A DNA stretch of 12,846 nt from an uncultured Oscillospiraceae bacterium. Its GTDB lineage: Bacteria; Bacillota_A; Clostridia; Oscillospirales; Oscillospiraceae. Shown here in pieces: positions 1-6,062 of this stretch. The notes under the pieces are model-generated. The model searched no databases and was not told where the DNA came from. It was given only the letters and a program-made list of their open reading frames with translations. The position numbers and the translations under genes are program-made. Each line of letters begins with the position of its first letter. Within the stretch, counting starts at the first letter, position 1. The DNA lies in the NCBI GenBank assembly GCA_900769845.1, contig CAAGIF010000046.1, positions 1 through 12,846 on the forward strand. The letters run 5' to 3'.

Positions 1-231
1 AGCGTACTCATAGAAATTGGAATTGCCAACAATGGGCTTGAAGACCTTGCCGTCGACCGTTACCAGGCCGTCAGCAGAACCAACCTTCAGCGCGGCATCT
101 GCCCAGCGCTCTCCCTGCAGGGAAGTATCGGTACAGGAAACCACACAGCCCTCTGTATCAATCACGCCGAACACCCGCTCGGGCACATCCTTCAATTGAA
201 TGATCACGCTCTGGAAAACACTGTTAGACAT
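1..231 (-). CDS. Probable PucR/CdaR-type transcriptional regulator, N-terminal 77 residues only (cut by window edge)
   Basis: The reading frame begins at an ATG (229-231) preceded, 8 nt away, by a strong AAGGAGG site, and runs open off the left edge. The visible start is MSNSVFQSVIIQLKD, followed by a stretch resembling a small sensory domain (VFGVIDTEGCVVSCTD). From memory this resembles clostridial regulators that carry a short N-terminal sensing domain and a C-terminal PucR-like helix-turn-helix, but the DNA-binding part lies outside the window, so the family call is an inference. There is no signal peptide or membrane segment, which fits a cytoplasmic regulator. It has its own promoter (288-316) and is separated from the pseudouridine synthase gene behind it by about 200 bp, so it is probably a separate transcription unit. 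An alternative is any small PAS/GAF-like cytoplasmic protein. Confidence 0.55.
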   Translation of the reverse strand, partial: MSNSVFQSVIIQLKDVPERVFGVIDTEGCVVSCTDTSLQGERWADAALKVGSADGLVTVDGKVFKPIVGNSNFYEYA

Positions 232-287
232 ATTGCATGCCTCCTTAGTAATTTACATAAATGCGTATTTCACAAAATAACAAGCCC

Positions 288-316
288 ATTATACACAGCT
301 TTTGCACATATTGCAA
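288..316 (-). promoter_or_regulatory. Sigma-A-type promoter for the gene starting at 231
   Basis: On the minus strand, a TTGCAA -35 box (311-316) and a perfect TATAAT -10 box (288-293) are separated by exactly 17 nt. The predicted start of transcription lies near 281, giving a leader of about 50 nt to the ATG at 231. The -35 box is also one arm of a short inverted repeat (TTGCA 302-306, TGCAA 312-316), which could bind a regulator but may be chance. Confidence 0.6.
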
Positions 317-430
317 GTGCTATTTGACATTTTATTGCAAAATCTCATTGAATTTTTAGGTAATATAACGGCACATGTCGCTTTCTGCTACAAATGCGCC
401 TTGTTTAATTTGCCATATGTACCAATACAC

Positions 431-1129
431 CTATGCTTCCAGGAACGCGACTTCTTCCTCCGTCAGCTCCCGCACCTCGCCCCGGGGCAGCTCTCCCAGC
501 GTCAGATTTCCTTCCTGCCGGCGCTCCAGATATTCCACCGTCATGCCACGGGACGCCATCATCCTGCGGACCTGGTGGTATTTTCCTTCGCAGACGGTGA
601 TCCTGCTTTCCCCATCTGCCAGGGGTTCCAGCTTGGCGCTCAGACACTTTGTGCCGTCCGCCAGGGTCAGCCCTTCCGCAAAGGCCTGCACATCCTCCGG
701 GCCCGCCGCGCCCACATGCCGGGCGTAGTACACCTTCGCCACCTGATTCTTAGGGCTGATCAGCCGATGCAGCAGATCCCCGTCGTTGGTAAACAGCAGC
801 AGACCTTCCGTCGCCTTGTCCAGCCGACCCACAGGCTTCAGATCCATATGTCTGTATGTTTCCGGCAAAAACTCCATGACCGTCCGTTCCGTCCGATCCT
901 CCGTGGCAGTCACAAATCCTGCGGGTTTGTTCAGCATCAGCACCACCCGCCGGGCGCCACCCAGAACCTCTCCGTCCAGGGTTACGGTCTGGGTATTGGG
1001 ATCGATTTTCCGTCCGTTGTCCCGTTCCGGTTTTCCGTCCACTGCTACTCTGCCCGCCTTGATGGCCGCTTTTACCTGGCTGCGGGTGCCCGCGCCGCTG
1101 TCGCACAGATATTTGTCCAATCTTTCCAT
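431..1129 (-). CDS. RsuA/RluB-family rRNA pseudouridine synthase
   Basis: This 232-residue protein should convert a uridine in ribosomal RNA to pseudouridine, in the cytoplasm during ribosome assembly. Residues 1-60 form an S4 RNA-binding domain (MERLDKYL...GTRSQVKAAIKAGRVAVDG). The catalytic domain follows, with LNKPAGFVTA (66-75) and the signature GRLDKATEGLLLFTNDG (101-117), in which D104 is the catalytic aspartate. The closing motif GKYHQVRRMMA is typical of the RsuA/RluB/RluE/RluF branch. Length is normal for RsuA-type enzymes (about 230-240). The ATG at 1129 is supported by GGAGG at 1134-1138. It is transcribed away from the DUF4830 gene, with about 70 bp between the two starts. The exact target (16S U516 for RsuA, 23S for RluB) cannot be fixed by eye; the overall form is closest to RsuA. 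Confidence 0.9.
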   Translation of the reverse strand: MERLDKYLCDSGAGTRSQVKAAIKAGRVAVDGKPERDNGRKIDPNTQTVTLDGEVLGGARRVVLMLNKPAGFVTATEDRTERTVMEFLPETYRHMDLKPVGRLDKATEGLLLFTNDGDLLHRLISPKNQVAKVYYARHVGAAGPEDVQAFAEGLTLADGTKCLSAKLEPLADGESRITVCEGKYHQVRRMMASRGMTVEYLERRQEGNLTLGELPRGEVRELTEEEVAFLEA

Positions 1130-1200
1130 GGTTCCTCCGTTCTATCCCCCGGTTTGTCCGCATAGCTTGTATCGTCAAACAATATCGGGAGGGATCATCT

Positions 1201-1713
1201 ATGATGGTTATGACCGCAAAGGTCGATATGAAAAAACTTGCCATGATTCTGGGCGTAATTGCCGCCGGAATTCTGGCAGTGGTGTTGCTGTTCGGCGGTG
1301 GGGAAGCCCAGACCACTTCCGCATCCGTTTCCGGGAATGACGCCCGGGTAAAGTTTCTCACAGATCTGGGTTGGGAGGTAGCCGCTTCCCCTATGGAATC
1401 GGGGCAGGTACGGATCCCCGAAAACACCACAGAGGTTTTCGACCGCTATAATCAGCTCCAGCTCAGCCAGGGATATGACCTGAGCAAATTCGCCGGCAAA
1501 AATGTGATGCGGTATGTATATAAGATTCAGAACTTCCCCGGCTCCGATCAGCCGGTATACGCCACACTTTTGGTTTATAAAAACCAGATCATCGGCGGGG
1601 ATGTTACCGATACCTCCTCTGGAGGGAAAGTCCAGGGCTTTAAAATGCCCAAGCCCGGCGCTTCTGCCACCACACCCTCCGCGCCCACAGAACCTATGGG
1701 CGCCTCTCAATAA
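1201..1713 (+). CDS. DUF4830-type membrane-anchored protein
   Basis: A 170-residue protein of unknown function. It has a short N-terminal leader, one hydrophobic segment (about residues 12-31, KLAMILGVIAAGILAVVLLF) and then a soluble domain predicted to lie outside the membrane. The domain begins with RVKFLTDLGWEV (about 48-59), passes through VFDRYNQLQLSQGYDL and ends with ATLLVYKNQIIGGDV; I recognise this pattern as DUF4830, a family known mainly from Clostridia. The last 25 residues are rich in P, A, S and T and look disordered. No lipobox cysteine follows the hydrophobic segment, so an uncleaved membrane anchor is more likely than a lipoprotein. Start: GGGAGGG at 1187-1193 is 7 nt from ATG 1201 and 10 nt from the adjacent in-frame ATG 1204; either could be used. 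No clear terminator follows before the riboswitch promoter at 1745. Confidence 0.75.
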   Translation: MMVMTAKVDMKKLAMILGVIAAGILAVVLLFGGGEAQTTSASVSGNDARVKFLTDLGWEVAASPMESGQVRIPENTTEVFDRYNQLQLSQGYDLSKFAGKNVMRYVYKIQNFPGSDQPVYATLLVYKNQIIGGDVTDTSSGGKVQGFKMPKPGASATTPSAPTEPMGASQ

Positions 1714-1744
1714 TCATCTTACAGTTTATCACAAAAACAAATCC

Positions 1745-1773
1745 TTGACAACCACCCCCCTGCATGCTATGGT
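1745..1773 (+). promoter_or_regulatory. Sigma-A promoter driving the FMN riboswitch-ribU transcript
   Basis: Perfect -35 box TTGACA (1745-1750), a 17-nt spacer and the -10 box TATGGT (1768-1773), which is preceded by TGC and so forms an extended -10 element. The predicted start is near 1780, about 10 nt before the aptamer, which is where an FMN riboswitch promoter is expected. Confidence 0.8.
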
Positions 1774-1790
1774 GTAGACAATTGAACAGT

Positions 1791-1901
1791 GTTCTTCAGG
1801 GCGGGGTGTGATTCCCCACCGGCGGTAACAGTCCGCGAGCGCATCTGCGCTGAATCGGTGCAATTCCGATACCGACAGTATAGTCTGGATGGGAGAGGAA
1901 C
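1791..1901 (+). promoter_or_regulatory. FMN riboswitch (RFN element) aptamer
   Basis: The conserved RFN core can be read directly: TTCAGGGCGGGGTG, ATTCCCCACCGGCGGTAA, AGTCCGCGAGCGC, GAATCGGTGCAATTCCGATACCGACAGT and ATAGTCTGGATGGGAGAGGA appear in the canonical order (1795-1900). The closing helix P1 pairs GTTCTTC (1791-1797) with GAGGAAC (1895-1901) over 7 base pairs, one of them G-U. FMN binding in this family turns off riboflavin synthesis or uptake genes. It lies directly upstream of a transcription terminator (1927-1962) and ribU, so FMN should cause early termination. The 3' strand of P1 can alternatively pair with TTCCT or CTGTT downstream (1908-1918), which may be part of the switch, though I could not place a full antiterminator against the terminator stem. 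Confidence 0.96.
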
Positions 1902-1926
1902 AGAAACATTCCTGTTGTATTTTCAC

Positions 1927-1962
1927 GCCCTGGGTATTCTATACTCAGGGCAATTTTTATTT
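1927..1962 (+). terminator. Riboswitch-controlled intrinsic terminator in the ribU leader
   Basis: An 11-bp stem (GCCCTGGGTAT 1927-1937 with ATACTCAGGGC 1941-1951, one G-U pair) closes a 3-nt loop and is followed by AATTTTTATTT. It lies between the FMN aptamer and the ribU ribosome-binding site, so it is the likely OFF state of the switch. Confidence 0.9.
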
Positions 1963-1974
1963 AGGGGGATTATG

Positions 1975-2694
1975 ATGAAGGAACTGCTGATCCAGGCAAA
2001 GGAAAACCTGGGATTTCTATTGATGTGCGCCATCGTTTTGGCAGGTCTTGCTCTGGCCGCAAGATTCTCTGAAAAGCTGCTGAAAGAAAAGCGGCAGGTC
2101 TCCCCTGCCCGTCGGGTCTCCATTATCGGCATCTGCGCCGCCATCGCAACGGTGCTTCATATGCTGGATTTTCCCCTGTTGTTCATCGCGCCGGATTTTT
2201 ATAAGCTGGACTTTTCTGAGCTTCCGGTGCTGCTGTGCGGATTCTATCTGGGACCCTCCGCCACCGTTGCCTGCGAGGGAATCAAGATCCTGCTGAAGCT
2301 GCTGCTGAAGGGCACTTCCACCGCCTTTGTGGGGGATTTTGCTAATTTTGTGGTAGGCTGCAGCATGGTGCTCCCCGCCACCATTGTTTACCACGCCCAT
2401 AAGAGCAAGCATTCCGCCATGCTCGGTTTGCTCATTGGATCTCTCTGCATCACGGTTTTCGGCACTGCCTTCAATGCGGTGTATCTGCTGCCTAAATTTG
2501 CCCAGCTCTACGGCATCCCCCTGGAAGCCATCATCGGCATGGGCGCAAAAATCCACAGCGGTATCCATTCCGTTTCCAGTTTCGTCTTTTTCTGCGTAGC
2601 GCCCCTAAATCTGATCAAAAGCGGCGCAGTTTCCCTGCTGACTATGCTGCTGTACAAACGGGTGGCCCGCCCCCTGTTCGGAAAATCTGCATAA
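1975..2694 (+). CDS. ribU: Riboflavin ECF transporter substrate-binding (S) component RibU
   Basis: A polytopic membrane protein of 239 residues that should bind riboflavin and, with a shared energizing module (EcfT and two ATPases, not in this window), import it. Core helices lie at about 46-66, 80-100, 123-142, 148-172 and 203-232. The stretch FYKLDFSELPVLLCGFYLGP (75-94) is the typical RibU region, followed by the conserved EGIKILLKLLLKG and GDFANF. Known RibU proteins are about 190 residues with six helices; this one has an extra hydrophobic helix at 14-32 before the core. The FMN riboswitch directly upstream supports the substrate assignment. Two adjacent ATGs (1972, 1975) share the AGGGGG site at 1963-1968; 1975 was chosen because its 6-nt spacing is better than 3 nt. 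A bidirectional terminator follows 1 nt after the stop codon. Confidence 0.93.
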   Translation: MKELLIQAKENLGFLLMCAIVLAGLALAARFSEKLLKEKRQVSPARRVSIIGICAAIATVLHMLDFPLLFIAPDFYKLDFSELPVLLCGFYLGPSATVACEGIKILLKLLLKGTSTAFVGDFANFVVGCSMVLPATIVYHAHKSKHSAMLGLLIGSLCITVFGTAFNAVYLLPKFAQLYGIPLEAIIGMGAKIHSGIHSVSSFVFFCVAPLNLIKSGAVSLLTMLLYKRVARPLFGKSA

Positions 2695-2695
2695 C

Positions 2696-2726
2696 AAAAA
2701 CCTCCGGCTTCAAACCGGAGGTTTTT
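2696..2726. terminator. Bidirectional intrinsic terminator between ribU and the convergent membrane-protein gene
   Basis: A perfect inverted repeat: AAAAACCTCCGG (2696-2707), loop CTTCAAA, CCGGAGGTTTTT (2715-2726). The A-run on one side and the T-run on the other let it end transcripts from both directions. It fits exactly between the two stop codons (2694 and 2730). Confidence 0.93.
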
Positions 2727-2729
2727 CTG

Positions 2730-3389
2730 TTATTGCGCGTTGGTGTTATTCCGGGCCTCGGCGGGAGCTTCCGGCTGCGGGATCTCATACCGGACCGCCG
2801 GTTTTTGAGGAATCATGCCGTCATCCCGCTTCCGGTTAAAGAAAACGAAGAACGGCTCTGTCACAGAGAAGACAATGCTTAAAACCAGGAAAAGTACATT
2901 ATTCTTCGGATTGCAGGAGCTGTACACATCATACATGGCGATGTAGTGGAATACCATCGATGCAATACTAATTCCGATTATGGGCATGCAAATAACCATT
3001 GCGGAAACGAAAGGAATTCCAATGGCTTGTAGCACCATATCCTCGGAGCCGCCGGAAACAGCCATCTGGATCATAGCCACAAACAACCAGATATAGCAGA
3101 TCCAGAAGAGGATATACAAGACACACATAGCGATATTTAGTCCCAGCATAACCTTCCGCCGGTTGGTCACTTTTCCCTTGACCACATATTGGTACTGGTC
3201 AGAAATACAGCCCAGAAGATACTGGTTCACAACAGGAAGCCAACTGAACCAGGGATTTTTGATTCCACGGCGCGTCGCAATGGTGTAAAGCCCCAGACTC
3301 CGCAGAATATAGGCAGTAATCGCAAGGCCAAAGACAAACAAAAAATAAATCAGATAGAAAATAATCAGGATCACTTTAAACGATTCCAT
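2730..3389 (-). CDS. Multi-pass membrane protein of unknown family, paralog B
   Basis: A 219-residue protein I do not recognise. Hydrophobic helices lie at about 5-30, 82-110, 124-150 and 164-184, with the soluble tail at the C-terminus. A conserved, tryptophan-containing segment follows helix 1 (RRGIKNPWFSWLPVVNQYLL, 40-59). Residues 63-80 (SDQYQYVVKGKVTNRRKV) are identical to the neighbouring protein encoded at 3492-4211, and YSSCNPKNNVLFLVL (156-170) is nearly so; the two are clear tandem duplicates. The C-terminus is a proline-rich tail ending EIPQPEAPAEARNNTNAQ, again shared. The ATG at 3389 has only a weak GAGAG site; a strong GGAGG is 40 nt further upstream in front of a 9-codon ORF that ends in TGA in the same frame. 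The function is unknown; the form suggests a small integral membrane scaffold or sensor rather than a known transporter. Confidence 0.85.
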   Translation of the reverse strand: MESFKVILIIFYLIYFLFVFGLAITAYILRSLGLYTIATRRGIKNPWFSWLPVVNQYLLGCISDQYQYVVKGKVTNRRKVMLGLNIAMCVLYILFWICYIWLFVAMIQMAVSGGSEDMVLQAIGIPFVSAMVICMPIIGISIASMVFHYIAMYDVYSSCNPKNNVLFLVLSIVFSVTEPFFVFFNRKRDDGMIPQKPAVRYEIPQPEAPAEARNNTNAQ

Positions 3390-3395
3390 ATTCTC

Positions 3396-3425
3396 TCATA
3401 TTTTCAGGTGGGACACCGAAAACAT
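3396..3425 (-). CDS. Tiny upstream ORF (MFSVSHLKI) in frame with paralog B
   Basis: An ATG at 3423-3425 sits 2 nt below an AAAGGAGG site and reads nine codons, MFSVSHLKI, to a TGA at 3396-3398. Only two codons (GAG AAT) then separate it from the ATG of the 219-residue membrane protein, in the same frame. It could be a leader peptide whose translation feeds re-initiation, or the original N-terminus of the protein cut off by a nonsense codon. The AGGAGG-to-ATG spacing is very short, so real use is uncertain. Confidence 0.3.
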   Translation of the reverse strand: MFSVSHLKI

Positions 3426-3459
3426 TCCTCCTTTCCCTTTGCAAATGGTCAAATTTCAG

Positions 3460-3489
3460 AAAAAGCCGCCGGAATAGGGCGGCTTTTTT
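3460..3489 (-). terminator. Intrinsic terminator between the two membrane-protein paralogs
   Basis: AAAAAGCCGCC (3460-3470) and GGCGGCTTTTT (3478-3488) form a perfect 11-bp stem with a 7-nt loop. On the minus strand it starts 2 nt after the stop codon of the 239-residue paralog and ends in a T-run, so it should end that transcript. Read-through would be needed for the second paralog, for which I see no convincing promoter in the short gap. Confidence 0.88.
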
Positions 3490-3491
3490 CC

Positions 3492-4211
3492 TTAGATACT
3501 CTCAGAATTGTCCCAGGGCTCGGCAGGAGCTTCCGGCTGAGGGATCTGCTCCACAGGCTGAGGGATCTCATACTGGGGCTGCACCGGAACGGAATACTGG
3601 GGTTCGGGCTTTCTGGGGGGCATGCCGGCATCCTTCTTCCGGTTGAAGAAGATAAAGAAGGGCTGCAGCCAGCTGAAGAAAATACCCAAAACCAGGAGCA
3701 GCACATTGTTCTTGGGGCAGCAGGAGCTGTAGTAATCATACAGCGACATGTAGTAGAATATCATCTGTGCAATGCTGATGCCCAGGGTGAGAAAAGAGGT
3801 CAGCATGTTGACTGTTGCAAGACCGACTCCTGCATCCTCAGAAATCAATGTCGCCATGCTGATTGCTCCGGAAACAATGCCGGAAACCACGCCGGAGACG
3901 ATCTGGAGGATCAGCAGAACCTTGCGGCGGTTGGTCACCTTGCCCTTGACCACATACTGATACTGGTCGGAAATACTGCCGATGATCCAGTAGTTTGCAA
4001 TGGGAATCCATGCCAGCCAGGGATTGTTGATGCCGCGGCGCTTTGCCACAGCGCAGAAACCGGCAGCGGTCAGCACATAGCATACCAGCGCCCAAACCAT
4101 CATTACCAGCAAAAATACCAGCAGGCCTACCAGAAGCGCAGGACCGTATTCTTCAAAGAATCTCGTGATCTGCTCTTCCATAGCGTAAAAATCGTTTTCA
4201 TAGGTGTACAT
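3492..4211 (-). CDS. Multi-pass membrane protein of unknown family, paralog A
   Basis: A 239-residue protein of unrecognised family, duplicate of the 219-residue protein encoded at 2730-3389. It has an acidic N-terminus, hydrophobic helices at about 25-50, 98-122, 131-157 and 168-188, and the conserved loop RRGINNPWLAWIPIANYW (58-75) followed by SDQYQYVVKGKVTNRRKV (81-98), which is identical in both paralogs. YYSSCCPKNNVLLLVL (160-175) precedes the last helix. The tail from residue 190 on is charged and then proline/glutamine-rich with imperfect repeats (VPVQPQYEIPQPVEQIPQPE), probably disordered and cytoplasmic. The start is well supported: GGGGAGGT (4221-4228) lies 9 nt before the ATG at 4211, and a promoter is visible upstream (4244-4272). 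The cysteine pair before the last helix is CC here and CN in the paralog. Proteins of this kind recur, from memory, as hypothetical proteins in gut Clostridia. Confidence 0.88.
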   Translation of the reverse strand: MYTYENDFYAMEEQITRFFEEYGPALLVGLLVFLLVMMVWALVCYVLTAAGFCAVAKRRGINNPWLAWIPIANYWIIGSISDQYQYVVKGKVTNRRKVLLILQIVSGVVSGIVSGAISMATLISEDAGVGLATVNMLTSFLTLGISIAQMIFYYMSLYDYYSSCCPKNNVLLLVLGIFFSWLQPFFIFFNRKKDAGMPPRKPEPQYSVPVQPQYEIPQPVEQIPQPEAPAEPWDNSESI

Positions 4212-4243
4212 AAAGGAATTACCTCCCCTTCTAGGATAGAATC

Positions 4244-4272
4244 ATAATATCATAGCTTCGGATTGTATGCAA
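4244..4272 (-). promoter_or_regulatory. Probable promoter for membrane paralog A
   Basis: On the minus strand, TTGCAT (4267-4272) and TATTAT (4244-4249) are 17 nt apart, giving a start near 4237 and a leader of about 25 nt that includes the ribosome-binding site. The -10 box matches at five of six positions, the -35 box only at three. Confidence 0.5.
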
Positions 4273-4334
4273 CAAAAATCCCTAAAAGCTTCCTTTCCAT
4301 TTCCGGGTCAGAGGGAAAATATCCAATAATCTCA

Positions 4335-4362
4335 TTGATTATTTTGGAATTTGTGGTATCAT
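4335..4362 (+). promoter_or_regulatory. Candidate promoter for the ABC-F/argS unit
   Basis: TTGATT (4335-4340) and TATCAT (4357-4362) are separated by 16 nt. The -10 box is part of a small palindrome (ATCATTATGAT). The predicted start lies at about 4369, roughly 80 nt before the ABC-F ATG. The signal is moderate and other placements are possible. Confidence 0.35.
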
Positions 4363-4363
4363 T

Positions 4364-4423
4364 ATGATGTATTGGTATGTGTGGAAGTATGCCCATGTGC
4401 CAACACCTCAAATTGTTAGATAA
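4364..4423 (+). CDS. Possible leader ORF upstream of the ABC-F gene
   Basis: Tandem ATGs at 4364 and 4367 open a frame reading MYWYVWKYAHVPTPQIVR (from 4367) to TAA at 4421-4423, 26 nt before the ABC-F start. The peptide is unusually rich in aromatic residues. No ribosome-binding site is visible and the predicted transcript start falls on the ATG, so it would have to be leaderless or be misassigned. The same RNA can fold a 10- to 11-bp hairpin (4372-4384 with 4393-4403, several G-U pairs) that translation would open. It may be chance. Confidence 0.25.
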   Translation: MMYWYVWKYAHVPTPQIVR

Positions 4424-4449
4424 TTTTATGGATATATAAGGAGTATGTA

Positions 4450-6060
4450 ATGATCACAGTTTCGAATCTCGGCATGCAGTTTGGCGGTCAGTGGCTATTC
4501 CAGCATGTGGATCTCCAGTTTCTTCCCGGCAACTGCTACGGCATCATCGGCGCCAACGGCGCAGGCAAATCCACCTTTCTGCGGATTCTGACCGGCGAAC
4601 TGGATTCCACCACCGGTTCCATCCATGTGGATCCGGAAAAGCGGGTGTCCGTTTTAAAGCAGAACCAGAACGCCTATGACGATTACACCATTCTTGACGC
4701 CGTTATCATGGGAAATCAGCATCTTTACGATGTGATGAAGGAAAAGGATGCCATCTACGAAAAGCCGGATTTTTCTGACGAAGATGGTCTGCGGGCCGCG
4801 GATCTGGAGGCAGAATTTGCAGAGCTTGGTGGCTGGGAAGCAGAATCCGATGCATCCCGTTTACTGCAGGGTCTGGGTATCGGCACGGAAATGCACTACG
4901 ATTCCATGGCCACCACAGATCCCCGTCTGAAGGTGAAGGTACTGCTTGCCCAGGCGCTGTTTGGAAATCCGGATATCGTCATGCTGGACGAGCCCACCAA
5001 CAACCTGGATATTGAAGCCATCAACTGGCTGGAGGATTTCCTGCTGGACTTCCCCGGCATGGTCATTGCCGTTTCCCATGACCGTCACTTCCTGAATACC
5101 GTCTGCACCCACACCGTGGATATCGACTACGGCAAGATCAAGATGTATGTGGGTAACTACGATTTCTGGTACGAATCTTCCCAGATGGTCCAGGCAATGA
5201 TCCGCAACAAGAATAAGCGGAATCAGGAAAAGATCGAAGAACTGCAGTTGTTTATTCAGCGGTTCTCCGCCAACAAGAGTAAAGCGAAGCAGGCCACTGC
5301 CCGCCGAAAGCTGCTGGATAAGCTGACTGTGGAAGAAATGCCCTGCTCCACCCGCCGGTATCCCTTCGTGGGCTTTATGCCCGAGCGGGAGCTGGGCAAG
5401 GATATCCTCACCGTTAAGGACGTTTCTGTGACGGTTGACGGAGAAAAGCTGCTGGACAAGGTCTACTTCTCCGTAGGCAGGACCGATAAGATCGCTTTCG
5501 TGGGTGAAAACGAAAAAGCCCAGACCGCGCTGATGCAGATCCTCATGGGCGAGCTGGAACCGGAGGAAGGCAGCATCAAATGGGGTGTTTCTACCTCCCG
5601 CAGCTACCTGCCTAAGGATAACAACGCTTACTTTGAAGGCAACGACATGGAACTGGTGGACTGGCTGCGCCAGTACTCCGTAAAGAAGGATGATGTTTAC
5701 CTCCGTGGTTTCCTGGGTCGGATGCTTTTCTCCGGCGAGGATGTGTTCAAGCAGGTAAAGGTTCTCTCCGGCGGTGAAAAGGTCCGCTGTATGCTGTCGA
5801 AGATGATGCTTTCCGGAGCCAATGTGCTGCTTTTGGACCAACCTACCAACCATCTGGACATGGAATCCATCCAGGCAGTAAACAAGGGACTGGAGGCCTT
5901 CCAGGGTGTCGTGTTGCTGGCATCCCATGACCACGAGATGCTGGAATCCACCTGTAACCGGGTTATCGCATTCCAGCCGGACGGCACCATTATCGACCGA
6001 TACGGAACTTATGACGAATATTTAAGCTGGCTGGAACAGCAGAAACAAAAGGAGAACTGA
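4450..6060 (+). CDS. ykpA: ABC-F family ATPase, YkpA/YbiT type, with one degenerate ATP site
   Basis: A 536-residue cytoplasmic protein with two ABC ATPase domains and no membrane part; the family acts on ribosomes during translation. Domain 1: Walker A GANGAGKST (34-42), Walker B MLDEPTNNLD with catalytic E181, H-loop H210. The linker SANKSKAKQATAR (273-285) and MQ-free arm match E. coli YbiT closely, as does the length (YbiT about 530). Domain 2 is odd: the Walker A position reads GENEKAQTA (352-360), with the lysine replaced by Q358 and both inner glycines lost, and Walker B is LLLDQPTNHLD with Q464 in place of the catalytic glutamate. Signature 2 (LSGGEKVR, 439-446) is intact, while signature 1 is degenerate (TTDPRLKVK, 155-163). 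So only one composite site looks able to hydrolyse ATP. AAGGAG at 4438-4443 is 6 nt from the ATG. argS follows 2 nt after the stop. Resistance-type ABC-F is a less likely alternative. Confidence 0.93.
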   Translation: MITVSNLGMQFGGQWLFQHVDLQFLPGNCYGIIGANGAGKSTFLRILTGELDSTTGSIHVDPEKRVSVLKQNQNAYDDYTILDAVIMGNQHLYDVMKEKDAIYEKPDFSDEDGLRAADLEAEFAELGGWEAESDASRLLQGLGIGTEMHYDSMATTDPRLKVKVLLAQALFGNPDIVMLDEPTNNLDIEAINWLEDFLLDFPGMVIAVSHDRHFLNTVCTHTVDIDYGKIKMYVGNYDFWYESSQMVQAMIRNKNKRNQEKIEELQLFIQRFSANKSKAKQATARRKLLDKLTVEEMPCSTRRYPFVGFMPERELGKDILTVKDVSVTVDGEKLLDKVYFSVGRTDKIAFVGENEKAQTALMQILMGELEPEEGSIKWGVSTSRSYLPKDNNAYFEGNDMELVDWLRQYSVKKDDVYLRGFLGRMLFSGEDVFKQVKVLSGGEKVRCMLSKMMLSGANVLLLDQPTNHLDMESIQAVNKGLEAFQGVVLLASHDHEMLESTCNRVIAFQPDGTIIDRYGTYDEYLSWLEQQKQKEN

Positions 6061-6062
6061 TC

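Noticed and set aside
335..400. Imperfect hairpin downstream of the RsuA-type gene as a terminator
   Set aside because: The stem (around GGCGCATTTGT and ACATGTGCC on the minus strand) has gaps and no T-run, so a terminator cannot be supported.
302..1165. A 287-codon plus-strand open frame opposite the RsuA-type gene
   Set aside because: Antisense shadow; the minus-strand product has S4 and catalytic motifs and a good ribosome-binding site.
4861..5934. A 357-codon minus-strand open frame opposite the ABC-F gene
   Set aside because: Same codon-aligned shadow effect; no ribosome-binding site and no family motif.
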